A stretch of 64,000 nt of DNA. It comes from Shinella lacus. GTDB taxonomy: Bacteria; Pseudomonadota; Alphaproteobacteria; Rhizobiales; Rhizobiaceae. The translations under genes were made by a program, and so were the position numbers. The stretch spans positions 1 through 64,000 of the forward strand of contig NZ_WHSB02000020.1 of the NCBI RefSeq assembly GCF_010994755.1, given 5' to 3'. The notes under the pieces were generated by a model. It did no database searches. It was not told the origin of the DNA and saw only the letters and a program-made list of their open reading frames with translations. Of the stretch, positions 33,872 through 43,155 are shown piece by piece. How positions within the stretch are numbered: the stretch's first letter is position 1; every line of letters begins with the position of its first letter.

Positions 33872-34558
33872 TCAGGCGGAACGGCGCTGGTTGGCCGAGG
33901 AGGTCCGAAGGATTTCTTCGTGGACCTCGATTGCTTCTTCAATGTCATTGTAGAAGGTCAACTGGCCGTTGTTCATGACGCCGCCGATGTCGCAGAACGA
34001 CCGCAGCAGGCCGGAAGAGTGGGAGACGAGAAGCAGGGTGGCGTTCTCGCGCCGCTCATCGAAGACGTCCTTGCACTTCTGCTTGAAGGTGGAGTCGCCG
34101 ACCGCAATCACCTCGTCGATCAGGTAATATTCAAACCCGATCGCCATGCAGATGCCGAAGGAGAGCCGCGCCTTCATGCCGGCGGAATAGGTCTTGACCG
34201 GCATGTCGAGATAGGCGCCAAGCTCGGAAAAGTCGGCAACGAAATCCAGCACGTGGTTGCGGTTCTTGCCGTAGATATCGGCGATGAAGCGCGTGTTCTG
34301 GGCGCCGGTCAGCTTGCTGTGCACGCCGCCATTGAAGCCGAGCGGCCAGGAAATCTTGCCCTCGCGCAGGATGCGCCCGGAATCCGGCATTTCGCCGCCG
34401 GAGATCAGGCTCATCAGCGTGGACTTGCCGGCGCCGTTGCGCCCGAGGATGCCGACATTGGTGCCGGGACGGAAGGCCGCGGTGAACCGGTCGAGGATAA
34501 TCTTCTTGCCGCCGCCGGGGCGAGGGTAGGCCTTGCTGACATTGTCGAAGATGATCAT
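33872..34558 (-). CDS. kpsT: Capsule ABC exporter ATPase KpsT
   Basis: A 228-residue ATP-binding subunit. Walker A GRNGAGKSTL, signature KTYSAGMKARLSFG, Walker B YYLIDEVIAVGD and H-loop LLVSHSSG are all present. It pairs with KpsM to flip Kdo-anchored polysaccharide across the inner membrane. The start MIIFDNVSKAYPRPGG overlaps the kpsM stop (ATGA), indicating coupling. Confidence 0.95.
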   Translation of the reverse strand: MIIFDNVSKAYPRPGGGKKIILDRFTAAFRPGTNVGILGRNGAGKSTLMSLISGGEMPDSGRILREGKISWPLGFNGGVHSKLTGAQNTRFIADIYGKNRNHVLDFVADFSELGAYLDMPVKTYSAGMKARLSFGICMAIGFEYYLIDEVIAVGDSTFKQKCKDVFDERRENATLLLVSHSSGLLRSFCDIGGVMNNGQLTFYNDIEEAIEVHEEILRTSSANQRRSA

Positions 34559-35349
34559 GCGCTTATAATCCTGCTGCGGAAAACCCGTTCCAAGATGAGC
34601 GCTGAGGTCAGCAGTGCGGTCGACAGACCAAGCAGGTAGGACTTGCTGAGAAGGGCGTTGTAATCGAGATATGTGGAGGTGCGGAACCATTCCACGCAAT
34701 GCATGAAAGGGTTCCACCACAGGACGGCCTGAAAACTCGGTGGCATTTCAGCGGGCATGAAGAAGACGCCGGACAGCAGCATCAGGGGCATGCTCACCAT
34801 GCTCATGAACGTGTCGTAACGCGGTATGAGCGACCCCGCCATCGCGTTGAAGGCAGCATAGGAAAAGGCGAAATAGAGGATCGCGAACATGCATTCCGTG
34901 AATTCGCCGGGATAGACGATGACGTCGCGGTCGAGCGAAATCGCAAGCCCCCACATGAACAGGGCGCAGATGATCAGCCAGATCGTCGATTCTAGCAGGA
35001 AGGTCGCGATGATCGTATCGAGGGGACGCACGAGCGGATAAGTCAGCATCGGCTGATTGTTGGAGATCGCGCGCTCCGTCTTGCGCGAAATGCCGCGCGT
35101 CATGCGAAACCCGAACACGCCGGCGAGGATGAACAGCAGCGCGTTGTCGCCAAAGGGAATCTGCGCCTTCATGCCGGCATGGATGAGCAGGAAGATGCCG
35201 ATATAGGCGGCGGGCTCGATGAGGATCCAGACGAAACCCAGGCGGCTTTCGCCGAACCGCGTCACGGCGCTGCGCACGACGAGGGCGGAAATCACCCGCG
35301 CGTTCTCGCGCAGGGCGTAGCTCAGGGGTTTTTCTGCTAGCAGGGCCAT
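34555..35349 (-). CDS. kpsM: Capsule ABC exporter permease KpsM
   Basis: A 264-residue ABC-2-type permease with six hydrophobic segments (about 40-60, 68-85, 112-138, 150-172, 182-203 and 232-252). It has the family pattern FGESRLGFVWILIEPAAYIGIF near the N-terminus and LWWNPFMHCVEWFRTS near the C-terminus. It lies between kpsE and kpsT, overlapping kpsT. Confidence 0.95.
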   Translation of the reverse strand: MALLAEKPLSYALRENARVISALVVRSAVTRFGESRLGFVWILIEPAAYIGIFLLIHAGMKAQIPFGDNALLFILAGVFGFRMTRGISRKTERAISNNQPMLTYPLVRPLDTIIATFLLESTIWLIICALFMWGLAISLDRDVIVYPGEFTECMFAILYFAFSYAAFNAMAGSLIPRYDTFMSMVSMPLMLLSGVFFMPAEMPPSFQAVLWWNPFMHCVEWFRTSTYLDYNALLSKSYLLGLSTALLTSALILERVFRSRIISA

Positions 35350-35374
35350 GACGCCACTCGTTTCTGCAGCGCGA

Positions 35375-36781
35375 TCAGATCGCGTGATCCTTCACGGACC
35401 GGAAGGCGAAGTAGCCGATGAGCCACAGGCACGCCGCAGCCGCAAGGACGATGGCCGTGTTCACGGCGCCGAGCGGGTAGAGCGCGATTTCCGGCTCCCG
35501 CGGCGGCACGTAGACCGCGAAATAACGCTCCTGCTTCTGGGCTTCCTGCATGGCCGTTTCGAGCGCGGCGAGCGAGGTCGTATAGGCCTTGACGGCGAAT
35601 TCCTGCTCGACACCGAGTTCGGTGAAGCGGTCGATCATCGCCGGCAGTGCGCGGCCGCCATCCATGCCGCTGCGCGTCGTCTTGCTGGTGGGATCGTCGC
35701 TCTCGTTCTCGCCGCTGATCCGGTTCCGCTGTTCGACGAGCTGTGCCTCGAGCGCGCTGATCTGTCGCTCGATGACGCGGGCAGAGGGCGCATCCTTGCT
35801 GATCGAATCGACCAAGGCCTTGTAGCGCGTGCGAAGCGAGGCCAGTTCCTGCTCCAGCGAGCTGATGATGGTTGCTTCCATCGTCGCGACGGCCGTCGGG
35901 TCGACGGCCTGCTCGGTGATGCGCAGGTCGGTGATCTGGTTGCGGATGTTGCGCAGGCGTTCTTCCGAGCGCGCGACCTGATGGTTGGCAACCTCGATGA
36001 ACTGCCTGCGGGACTTGTCGGAAAGCGTGTTGACCAGGTTTTCAGCAACGGTGAGAACCGAATCCGCCACCTGCTTTGCGTCCGTCGGCGAGAAGGCGAA
36101 GACGCGCATCGTCACGTTGCCGGTGGTCGAATTGTAGCTGATCTCGACCATGTCCCGCCAGTAATCGCGGAACTCGTCGAGCGGCCTCGTATCGCTTTCG
36201 CGATAGAGAAAATCGATTGCGGGGCGCGAATAGATCGTGCGGATGTCGAGGCCCGTCTGCTCCTTGATATCCGGCAGGATCTGCGAGGAATGGATGTAGT
36301 CGGAGACGATGTAGGAATCGCCCGCCTGGGCGGCAGAGCCGACGAGCCCGGTCAGCCCGAGCGCATTGAGGGACGCCTGCTGCGCGCCGCGAACGGCAAA
36401 CTGCGTCTCGACCACATATTGCGGGGTCGCAACAAAGACGTAATAGAGCCCGCTCAGGATCGTCGGAACGATGACCGCCAGCACGAAGGAAATGAGCGCC
36501 CAAGGACGCTCCTTCTTCTGCTTGGGCATATCGGGCAGGGTCAGGACGCTCTTGGTAATGTCGACGGGCTTGCGAACCCGCGGTTCCACGCGAGACCGGA
36601 GGGTTTCCTCGTCGTCGATCGCGGGCTCTGCCCTGCGCCTCGGCGCCTGCTTCATCTTCACTATTTTCTGGTCGGCAAGGCGCTGTTGCGCGCGCTTCTT
36701 GGCGAGATCGAGCAGGCTGCTCGTCTGGTCGTCGACGTGGGTCGGGGTTTCCGCCGCGACGGGCGCGTTTTCATCTTTCAC
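35375..36781 (-). CDS. kpsE: Capsule export inner-membrane co-polymerase KpsE (RkpR-like)
   Basis: A 468-residue PCP-3/Wzz-type protein linking the ABC exporter to the outer-membrane channel. It has a long charged N-terminal cytoplasmic part (1-90), TM1 (about 95-118), a periplasmic coiled-coil region with many heptads (about 245-395) and TM2 near the C-terminus (about 435-458). AVRGAQQASLNALGLTG and YVPPREPEIALYPLG are recognisable. First gene of the minus-strand kpsE-M-T operon. Confidence 0.92.
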   Translation of the reverse strand: MKDENAPVAAETPTHVDDQTSSLLDLAKKRAQQRLADQKIVKMKQAPRRRAEPAIDDEETLRSRVEPRVRKPVDITKSVLTLPDMPKQKKERPWALISFVLAVIVPTILSGLYYVFVATPQYVVETQFAVRGAQQASLNALGLTGLVGSAAQAGDSYIVSDYIHSSQILPDIKEQTGLDIRTIYSRPAIDFLYRESDTRPLDEFRDYWRDMVEISYNSTTGNVTMRVFAFSPTDAKQVADSVLTVAENLVNTLSDKSRRQFIEVANHQVARSEERLRNIRNQITDLRITEQAVDPTAVATMEATIISSLEQELASLRTRYKALVDSISKDAPSARVIERQISALEAQLVEQRNRISGENESDDPTSKTTRSGMDGGRALPAMIDRFTELGVEQEFAVKAYTTSLAALETAMQEAQKQERYFAVYVPPREPEIALYPLGAVNTAIVLAAAACLWLIGYFAFRSVKDHAI

Positions 36782-36987
36782 GTCGGCTCACTCTTTTCCA
36801 ACAGCAAACTGGTTTGTCGCCTCGATGCTTGTCGCCGCAACTTATTCGAATTTGCCTTCACAGACAATAAAAATGCCGCATTCGACCGGTGGCGGGAAAT
36901 ACCGTGCATCCGCCGGGAAAGAAGGGGATAAGCCTCCTTCAACCGGTGCTTTTGCGATCGGCGCGCATTCCTCGTCGAGCAATCTGG

Positions 36988-37815
36988 TTATTTTGTGTTC
37001 GCCGCCGGGTCCGTGCACCAATCCGCGCTGGCGGCGATGAAATTCGGGTTGGCGAAGTCTGCGTCGCTGGCCTGGTTGGTCTTGCCGTAGAGGAGGGGGC
37101 TGCCGTCCAGCGTGTGGGTCATGCCGCCAGCGGCGCGCAGCACGGCGTCGCCCGCGGCGGTATCCCATTCCATCGTGCGGCCGAAGCGCGGATAGACGTC
37201 GGCAAGCCCTTCCGCCACGAGGCAGAATTTCAGCGAAGAGCCGATCGCCGTGCAGGCATCGATGCCGTGGTCGTCGAGAAAACGCGCGGTTTCCGGCGTG
37301 GCGTGCGAGCGGCTTGCGACCGCCGTCAGCGCATTGCCGCGGCTGCGGCAGCCGATAGCCTGGCGCCGGGAAATCTCGGTTTCGCCCGCCACTTCGAAAC
37401 GCTCCGCCCGATCCTCCTCGGCGATAAAGCCCACCGAAAGTGCGGGGGCATAGACGATGCCGGCAATCGGCGCGCCATCGCGGATCAGCGCGATATTGAC
37501 AGTGAATTCGCTGCGGCCGGCGATGAATTCCTTCGTGCCGTCGAGCGGATCGACGAGGAAGAAGGTGCCGCCGGAAATATCCGGCACGCTGCCGGCGGCG
37601 ACGGCTTCTTCGGCGACCACCGGGATCGCTGGAAAATGCCACGCCAGCGCCTCCAGAATGAGCCGTTCGGCTTCCTCGTCCGCGGCGGTCACCGGCGAAC
37701 GGTCCGACTTGTAGTGCACGTCCGCCCCGGCGCTATGGATGGCCATGATGGCGCGCCCGGCGGCAAGGGCTGCGCTTTCCATCACCTGCTTCAGCTCTGT
37801 CCTGTCTGGCTGCAT
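36988..37815 (-). CDS. cysQ: 3'(2'),5'-bisphosphate nucleotidase CysQ
   Basis: A 275-residue inositol-monophosphatase-fold enzyme converting PAP to AMP, relieving sulfation and sulfate-assimilation by-product. Motifs: VVAEEA, FLVDPLDGTKEF (metal site DPxDGT) and MEWDTAAGDAVLRAAGG (WDxAAGD). The ATG at MQPDRTELKQVM was taken because upstream codons are not family-like. CysQ genes are often seen near polysaccharide loci, where a sulfotransferase would make PAP, but no sulfotransferase is in the window. Confidence 0.92.
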   Translation of the reverse strand: MQPDRTELKQVMESAALAAGRAIMAIHSAGADVHYKSDRSPVTAADEEAERLILEALAWHFPAIPVVAEEAVAAGSVPDISGGTFFLVDPLDGTKEFIAGRSEFTVNIALIRDGAPIAGIVYAPALSVGFIAEEDRAERFEVAGETEISRRQAIGCRSRGNALTAVASRSHATPETARFLDDHGIDACTAIGSSLKFCLVAEGLADVYPRFGRTMEWDTAAGDAVLRAAGGMTHTLDGSPLLYGKTNQASDADFANPNFIAASADWCTDPAANTK

Positions 37816-37982
37816 GCGTCTCGTCCTGCCGTTTCTTGCCCATGCCTTAGACGCGAGGCGGCGCGAAAGCAAATGCCGCGCCTCGCCATTGCACGCGGAA
37901 AGTTTCCGGTGCGGCAAGACGCCGCCGGCCTTGCTGTTTGTGCTGCATATGCGAATGTGGGGCGACTGATCCAGGATTCTGC

Positions 37983-39233
37983 ATGCGCTATTCGGCCCTT
38001 TCGATCTTCAAGCAAGCCTTTGCCGGAAACCTCGGCTGGACGCCCGCCTGGCGCGAGCCGGCGCCGAAGTCGCATTACGACGTGATCATCGTCGGTGGCG
38101 GCGGGCACGGGCTGGCGACGGCCTATTACCTCGCCCGGGAATTCGGCATCCGCAACATCGCGGTCGTTGAAAAGGGTTATCTCGGCTCCGGCAATGTCGG
38201 GCGCAACACGACCATCGTGCGCTCCAACTACATGCTGCCCGGCAACGAGCCGTTCTATGAGTTCTCGCTGAAGCTTTGGGAAGGGCTGGAGCAGGAACTC
38301 AATTACAATGTGATGTTCTCGCAGCGCGGCATCATCAACCTTTACCACAATGACGGCCAGCGCGATCAATATATCCGCCGCGGCAACGCCATGATGATGG
38401 AAGGGGTAGGGGCGGAGCTTCTCGACCGCGAGTCGCTGAAGAAGATGCTGCCCTTCCTCAATTTCGAACATGCGCGCTTCCCCATCATGGGCGGCCTCCT
38501 GCAAAAGCGCGCCGGCACGGCGCGGCACGATGCGGTTGCCTGGGGTTTTGCGCGCGGCGCGGACCGGCTCGGCGTCGATCTCATCCAGAACTGCGAAGTC
38601 ACCGGTATTCGCCGCGAAAACGGTGCTGTGACCGGCGTCGAGACGACGAGGGGTTTCATCGGCTGCAACAAGCTGGCGCTGGCCGCTGCCGGAAACACCT
38701 CGCGCGTCGGCGAGATGGCCGGGCTGAAGCTGCCGATCGAGAGCCATGTGCTGCAGGCTTTCGTCACCGAGGGACTGAAACCCTGCATCGACCACGTCAT
38801 CACCTATGGTGCCGGACATTTTTATATATCGCAGTCCGACAAGGGCGGGCTGGTGTTTGGCGCGGAGATCGACGGCTATTCCTCCTATGCGCAGCGCGGC
38901 AACCTCGCGACGGCCGAGCATGTCATGGAGGAGGGCGTCACCATGATCCCCGGACTTTCGCGCGTGCGGGTGCTGCGCGCCTGGGGCGGCGTCATGGATA
39001 TGTCGATGGATGGTTCGCCGATCATCGACCGCACGCCGATCGAAAACCTCTACTTGAACTGCGGCTGGTGTTACGGCGGCTTCAAGGCGACGCCGGCTTC
39101 CGGTTTCTGCTTCGCGCACCTGATCGCCAAGGGCGAGAGCCATCATGTGGCGCGCGCGCTCAGGCTCGATCGTTTCGAGCGCGGCTTCCCGATCGACGAG
39201 GCGGGTGTGGGCACCCAGCCGAACCTGCATTGA
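37983..39233 (+). CDS. soxB: Sarcosine oxidase subunit beta SoxB
   Basis: A 416-residue flavoprotein of the heterotetrameric enzyme that oxidatively demethylates sarcosine to glycine with tetrahydrofolate. N-terminal Rossmann motif DVIIVGGGGHGLATAYYLA; SGNVGRNTTIVRSNYM; the His in RAGTARHDAVAWG is the likely site of covalent FMN attachment; WGGVMDMSMDGSPIIDRTP near the C-terminus. First gene of soxBDAG, 7 nt before soxD. Confidence 0.95.
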   Translation: MRYSALSIFKQAFAGNLGWTPAWREPAPKSHYDVIIVGGGGHGLATAYYLAREFGIRNIAVVEKGYLGSGNVGRNTTIVRSNYMLPGNEPFYEFSLKLWEGLEQELNYNVMFSQRGIINLYHNDGQRDQYIRRGNAMMMEGVGAELLDRESLKKMLPFLNFEHARFPIMGGLLQKRAGTARHDAVAWGFARGADRLGVDLIQNCEVTGIRRENGAVTGVETTRGFIGCNKLALAAAGNTSRVGEMAGLKLPIESHVLQAFVTEGLKPCIDHVITYGAGHFYISQSDKGGLVFGAEIDGYSSYAQRGNLATAEHVMEEGVTMIPGLSRVRVLRAWGGVMDMSMDGSPIIDRTPIENLYLNCGWCYGGFKATPASGFCFAHLIAKGESHHVARALRLDRFERGFPIDEAGVGTQPNLH

Positions 39234-39240
39234 GTGAGTG

Positions 39241-39516
39241 ATGGCAAGCCTGATTTCCTGTCCGCATTGCGGCACCCGCGCTAAGGAAGAGTTTTTCATC
39301 CGTGGCGATGCGACGCCGGTTCGCCCGGCGCCGATGGCTGGCGACGACATGTGGAACGATTATGTGCATGTGCGCGCCAATCCGCGCGGCCGCATCCGCG
39401 AATATTGGCAGCATGTGGCCGGCTGCCGGCGCTGGCTGGTGGTGGAGCGGGACAATTTTACCCATGAGGTGTTTTCCGTCAGCGATGCCGCGGCGGGAAG
39501 GGGAGGCGAACGATGA
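39241..39516 (+). CDS. soxD: Sarcosine oxidase subunit delta SoxD
   Basis: A 91-residue zinc-binding small subunit. CPHCG near the N-terminus and the distal AGCRRW cysteine match the SoxD zinc site; EEFFIRGD and DYVHVRANPRG are family motifs. It overlaps soxA by ATGA. Confidence 0.95.
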   Translation: MASLISCPHCGTRAKEEFFIRGDATPVRPAPMAGDDMWNDYVHVRANPRGRIREYWQHVAGCRRWLVVERDNFTHEVFSVSDAAAGRGGER

Positions 39517-42470
39517 CCGCCTATCGCCTCGCCACCGGCGGCCTCGTCGACCGCAGCCATGCCGTGCGCTTCTCCTTCGACGGCGCCGCGTTCACCGGCC
39601 ATGCCGGCGATACGCTCGCTTCCGCGCTCATCGCCAATGATCGCCTGCTCGTCGCGCGCAGCTTCAAGTATCATCGCCCGCGCGGCATCGTGACGGCCGG
39701 GCCGTCCGAACCGAATGCGCTGGTGACCATCGGCACGGGCGAGCGGCGCGATCCGAACACCAAAGCGACCGTCGCCGAACTCTACGATGGCCTCGAAGCC
39801 GTCAGTCAGAACAGATGGCCGAGCCTCGCCTATGATATCGGCGCGGTGAACGACCTGATGTCGCGCTTCCTTTCGGCCGGCTTCTACTACAAGACCTTCA
39901 TGTGGCCCGCCGCCTTCTGGGAAAAGGTCTACGAGCCGCTGATCCGCCGCGCCGCCGGCCTCGGCCGCACAAGCCTGCCGCGCGATCCGGATAGCTATGA
40001 GAAAAGCTGGGCGCATTGCGACCTGCTCGTCGTCGGCTCCGGCCCGGCCGGCCTTGCCGCCGCACTTACCGCTGCCCGTTCGGGTCTACGCGTCCTTCTC
40101 GCCGAGCAGGATTTCGTACTCGGCGGCGCGTTGCTGGCCGAGACGACGAAGCTGGATGGCGAGGCGTCCTATGTCTTTGCCCGGCGCGCCATCGATGAGC
40201 TCCAGAACCATGCGAATGTCACGCTCCTGCCGCGCACCACGGTGTTCGGCTGGTATGACGACAATGTCTTCGGCGCCGTCGAGCGGGTGCAGAAGCACGG
40301 TGTGACCATCGATCCCGGCAAGCCCGTCGAACGCCTGTGGCGCATCGTGGCGAAACACGCGATCCTCGCCACCGGCGCGGAAGAGCGGCCGCTGGTCTTC
40401 GGCGGCAACGACCGGCCGGGCATCCTGACGGCGAGCGCCGTCAGCACCTATGCCAACCGGTTTGGTGTGGTTGCCGGCAAGTCCGTCGCGGTGTTCACCA
40501 ATGGCGCGTCCGGCTATCGCACGGCGCAGGACCTCGTGGCGCATGGCATCGAGGTCGCGGCCCTCATCGATAGTCGCGCCGATGCCGCCGAAAGCGCGCC
40601 GGCGGGCGTGCGGCTGGTTCGCGGCGGCTCTGTCGTCGATACGAAGGGGCGCCAACGCGTCCGCGCCGTCGTCACCGATCGCGGCGGTTTCGAGGAACTG
40701 ATCGCCTGCGACGCCGTGGCGATGTCCGGCGGCTGGAGCCCGGTCATCCACCTTGCCTGCCAGCGCGGCGGCAAGCCGGTCTGGTCGGAGGCCTTGCAGG
40801 CGTTTCTGGCGCTGGAGGTGGGAGCCGGGCTGGTAACGGCCGGTGCTGCGGCGGGGCATTATCGCCTGTCCGAATGTTTCGAGGATGGCGCGCGCAAGGC
40901 GTCCGCCATCGTGGAGAGCCTCGGGCGACCGGTCGCCGGCTTCGAGCGCCCTTCCATCGGCGAGGAGATCGATCCGTCCTTCACGGCGCTCTGGCATGTG
41001 CCGGGGGCGAAATCCAAGGCCTTCGTCGATTTCCAGAACGACGTGCACACCAAGGATCTCGGCCTTGCCGTGCGTGAAGGGTTCGGCCATGTCGAACACG
41101 CCAAGCGCTACACGACGGGCGGCATGGCGACGGACCAGGGAAAGCTCGGCAACATCAATGCCATCGGCATTCTTGCGACCATGCGGGGCGTCAGCCCCGC
41201 CGACGTCGGCACCACCACCTTCCGGCCGTTTTACACGCCCGTCTCCTTCGGCGCGCTCGCCGGCACATCGGTCGGCGAACACAATATGCCGACCCGCCGC
41301 TCGCCGCTGCATGGCTGGGCGGCCCGCAACGGTGCGGTCTTCATCGATGCCGGGCTCTGGTATCGCTCCTCCTGGTTCCCGAAAGTCGGCGAAAAGAACT
41401 GGCGCGAAAGCGTCGACCGGGAAGTCAGGAATGTTCGCGAAAATGCCGGCCTCTGCGATGTCTCGACGCTTGGAAAAATCGAGGTTTTCGGGCCGGATGC
41501 GGCCGAGTTCCTGAACCGGCTCTATTGCAATCCCGTGCTGAAACTGCCCGTCGGCAAGGCCCGTTACGGCCTCATGCTGCGCGAGGACGGCATGGTCTAT
41601 GATGACGGCACGGTGAGCCGGCTGGCGGAGGAGCATTTCCTCGTCACGACCACGACGGCGCTTGCGGGCGGCGTGCTCTCGCATATCGAGTTCGCCGCGC
41701 AGGTGCTGTGGCCGGAACTGCGCGTGCGCTTCCTCTCCGTCTCCGACCAATGGGCGCAGATGTCGATTGCCGGGCCGAAGGCGCGCGCGATCCTGCAAGC
41801 CGTCGTCGAGGATGATTTGTCGCCTGCCGCTTTCCCGTTCCTCGCCGCCCGCGAGGTGCGGCTGAAGGGCAATCTGAAGGCGCGGCTCTTCCGCATTTCT
41901 TTCTCCGGCGAGCTTGCCTACGAGCTGGCGGTGCCGGCGGGTTATGGCGAGGCGGTGGCGGATGCGCTGATGCGGGCGGGCCAGCCGCACGGGCTCTGCG
42001 CCTATGGCGTCGAGGCGTTGAATGTGCTGCGCATCGAGAAGGGGCATGTCACCCATGCCGAACTCGACGGCCGCGTGACGCCGGACGATGCCGGCCTCGG
42101 CCGCATGATGGGTTCGGCCAAGCCGGATTTCATCGGCAAGCGGCTGTCGACGCGGTTCGGCCTGACGGCGGCGGACCGCGCCCAGCTCGTCGGCCTTCGG
42201 GCGCTGGAGGCGGACAAGGACATGCGCGCCGGCGCGCACCTGCTGAAGGACGGCGCAAAACCTTCGACGCTGAACGACCAGGGCTGGGTGAGTTCCGCCT
42301 GTTTCTCGCCGACGCTCGGCAGCCATATCGCGCTCGGCTTCCTCAAGTCTGGCCGCGAGCGCTACGGCGAGAAGATTTTGGTCTGGGATCAGTTGCGCGG
42401 CGTCGAGGCGATGGCGGAGGTCTGCGATCCGGTCTTCGTCGATCCGGAAAACCGCAAGCTGATGGCGTGA
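39513..42470 (+). CDS. soxA: Sarcosine oxidase subunit alpha SoxA
   Basis: A 985-residue subunit. It has an N-terminal ferredoxin-like domain (FSFDGAAFTGHAGDTLASALIAND...KYHRPRGIVTAGP) lacking the cluster cysteines as usual; NAD-binding Rossmann DLLVVGSGPAGLAAALTAARSG near residue 170; a second dinucleotide motif around VSTYANRFGVVAGKSVAVFTNG; and a C-terminal GcvT folate-binding domain from about residue 600. Translationally coupled to soxD. Confidence 0.95.
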   Translation: MTAYRLATGGLVDRSHAVRFSFDGAAFTGHAGDTLASALIANDRLLVARSFKYHRPRGIVTAGPSEPNALVTIGTGERRDPNTKATVAELYDGLEAVSQNRWPSLAYDIGAVNDLMSRFLSAGFYYKTFMWPAAFWEKVYEPLIRRAAGLGRTSLPRDPDSYEKSWAHCDLLVVGSGPAGLAAALTAARSGLRVLLAEQDFVLGGALLAETTKLDGEASYVFARRAIDELQNHANVTLLPRTTVFGWYDDNVFGAVERVQKHGVTIDPGKPVERLWRIVAKHAILATGAEERPLVFGGNDRPGILTASAVSTYANRFGVVAGKSVAVFTNGASGYRTAQDLVAHGIEVAALIDSRADAAESAPAGVRLVRGGSVVDTKGRQRVRAVVTDRGGFEELIACDAVAMSGGWSPVIHLACQRGGKPVWSEALQAFLALEVGAGLVTAGAAAGHYRLSECFEDGARKASAIVESLGRPVAGFERPSIGEEIDPSFTALWHVPGAKSKAFVDFQNDVHTKDLGLAVREGFGHVEHAKRYTTGGMATDQGKLGNINAIGILATMRGVSPADVGTTTFRPFYTPVSFGALAGTSVGEHNMPTRRSPLHGWAARNGAVFIDAGLWYRSSWFPKVGEKNWRESVDREVRNVRENAGLCDVSTLGKIEVFGPDAAEFLNRLYCNPVLKLPVGKARYGLMLREDGMVYDDGTVSRLAEEHFLVTTTTALAGGVLSHIEFAAQVLWPELRVRFLSVSDQWAQMSIAGPKARAILQAVVEDDLSPAAFPFLAAREVRLKGNLKARLFRISFSGELAYELAVPAGYGEAVADALMRAGQPHGLCAYGVEALNVLRIEKGHVTHAELDGRVTPDDAGLGRMMGSAKPDFIGKRLSTRFGLTAADRAQLVGLRALEADKDMRAGAHLLKDGAKPSTLNDQGWVSSACFSPTLGSHIALGFLKSGRERYGEKILVWDQLRGVEAMAEVCDPVFVDPENRKLMA

Positions 42471-42480
42471 GGTGAGGGCG

Positions 42481-43035
42481 ATGGCTTACGATTATCAGGC
42501 GGTGCATGCGCTGGATGGCATGATCGGCGCGATTTCCGAGCGGCGCGTCAATCACCTCGCCGCCCACCGCACGACGGCGATCGCCATGGTGCTGGCGGCT
42601 CCCGGCCAGACGGCCGAGGCGGCGGGCATCCTGGTTGCGAACGGCGAGTTCGAGGCCCGCTTTTCCGGTCCCGGCGAATGGCTGGTGCTCTCCGAGGTGC
42701 ACGCGCCGGAAACGCTCGCCGCCGAACTCGGCCTGCGCCTCGGCCACTTCGCCTTCGTCGCGGACCAGAGCCATGGCCGCGTCGCGCTGACGCTGTCCGG
42801 CCCGGACGCCACGCGCATCCTGGCGAACGGCATCGCCGTCGATCTGCATCCGGACGCCTTCCCGGTCGGTCGCGCGGCAAACGTCCTGTGCAACCACCTC
42901 TCGGTCAATCTCGCCCGCACGGGTGAAACAAGCTTCGATCTCGTCGTGATGCGCAGCTTTGCCGACGCGCTGGTAGGGGATCTGAAGGTCATGGCGCGGA
43001 GCTTCGACCTGTCGGTGGATTTCGCCACGCGCTGA
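42481..43035 (+). CDS. soxG: Sarcosine oxidase subunit gamma SoxG
   Basis: A 184-residue GcvT-like small subunit completing the SoxBDAG heterotetramer. SGPDATRILANGIAVDLHPDAFPVG and NLARTGETSFDLVVMRSFADAL are characteristic. The ATG after GAGGTGAGGG was preferred; 10 nt from soxA. Last gene of the operon before the DMGDH-like gene. Confidence 0.9.
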   Translation: MAYDYQAVHALDGMIGAISERRVNHLAAHRTTAIAMVLAAPGQTAEAAGILVANGEFEARFSGPGEWLVLSEVHAPETLAAELGLRLGHFAFVADQSHGRVALTLSGPDATRILANGIAVDLHPDAFPVGRAANVLCNHLSVNLARTGETSFDLVVMRSFADALVGDLKVMARSFDLSVDFATR

Positions 43036-43155
43036 CAAAATCGGCAAAGCGACATGAGGTTTCGCACCACGGGCTTGTCGGGCATCCGGGGGACAAAATA
43101 GGCTGCGCTTCGTTCGCCGCAATTCCCTTCAACCCGCCGAAAGCCGGAGTTTTTC

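Noticed and set aside
40086-42326. Long minus-strand frame across soxA
   Set aside because: Shadow frame; Arg/Ala/His-rich with no recognisable domain, while soxA is intact.
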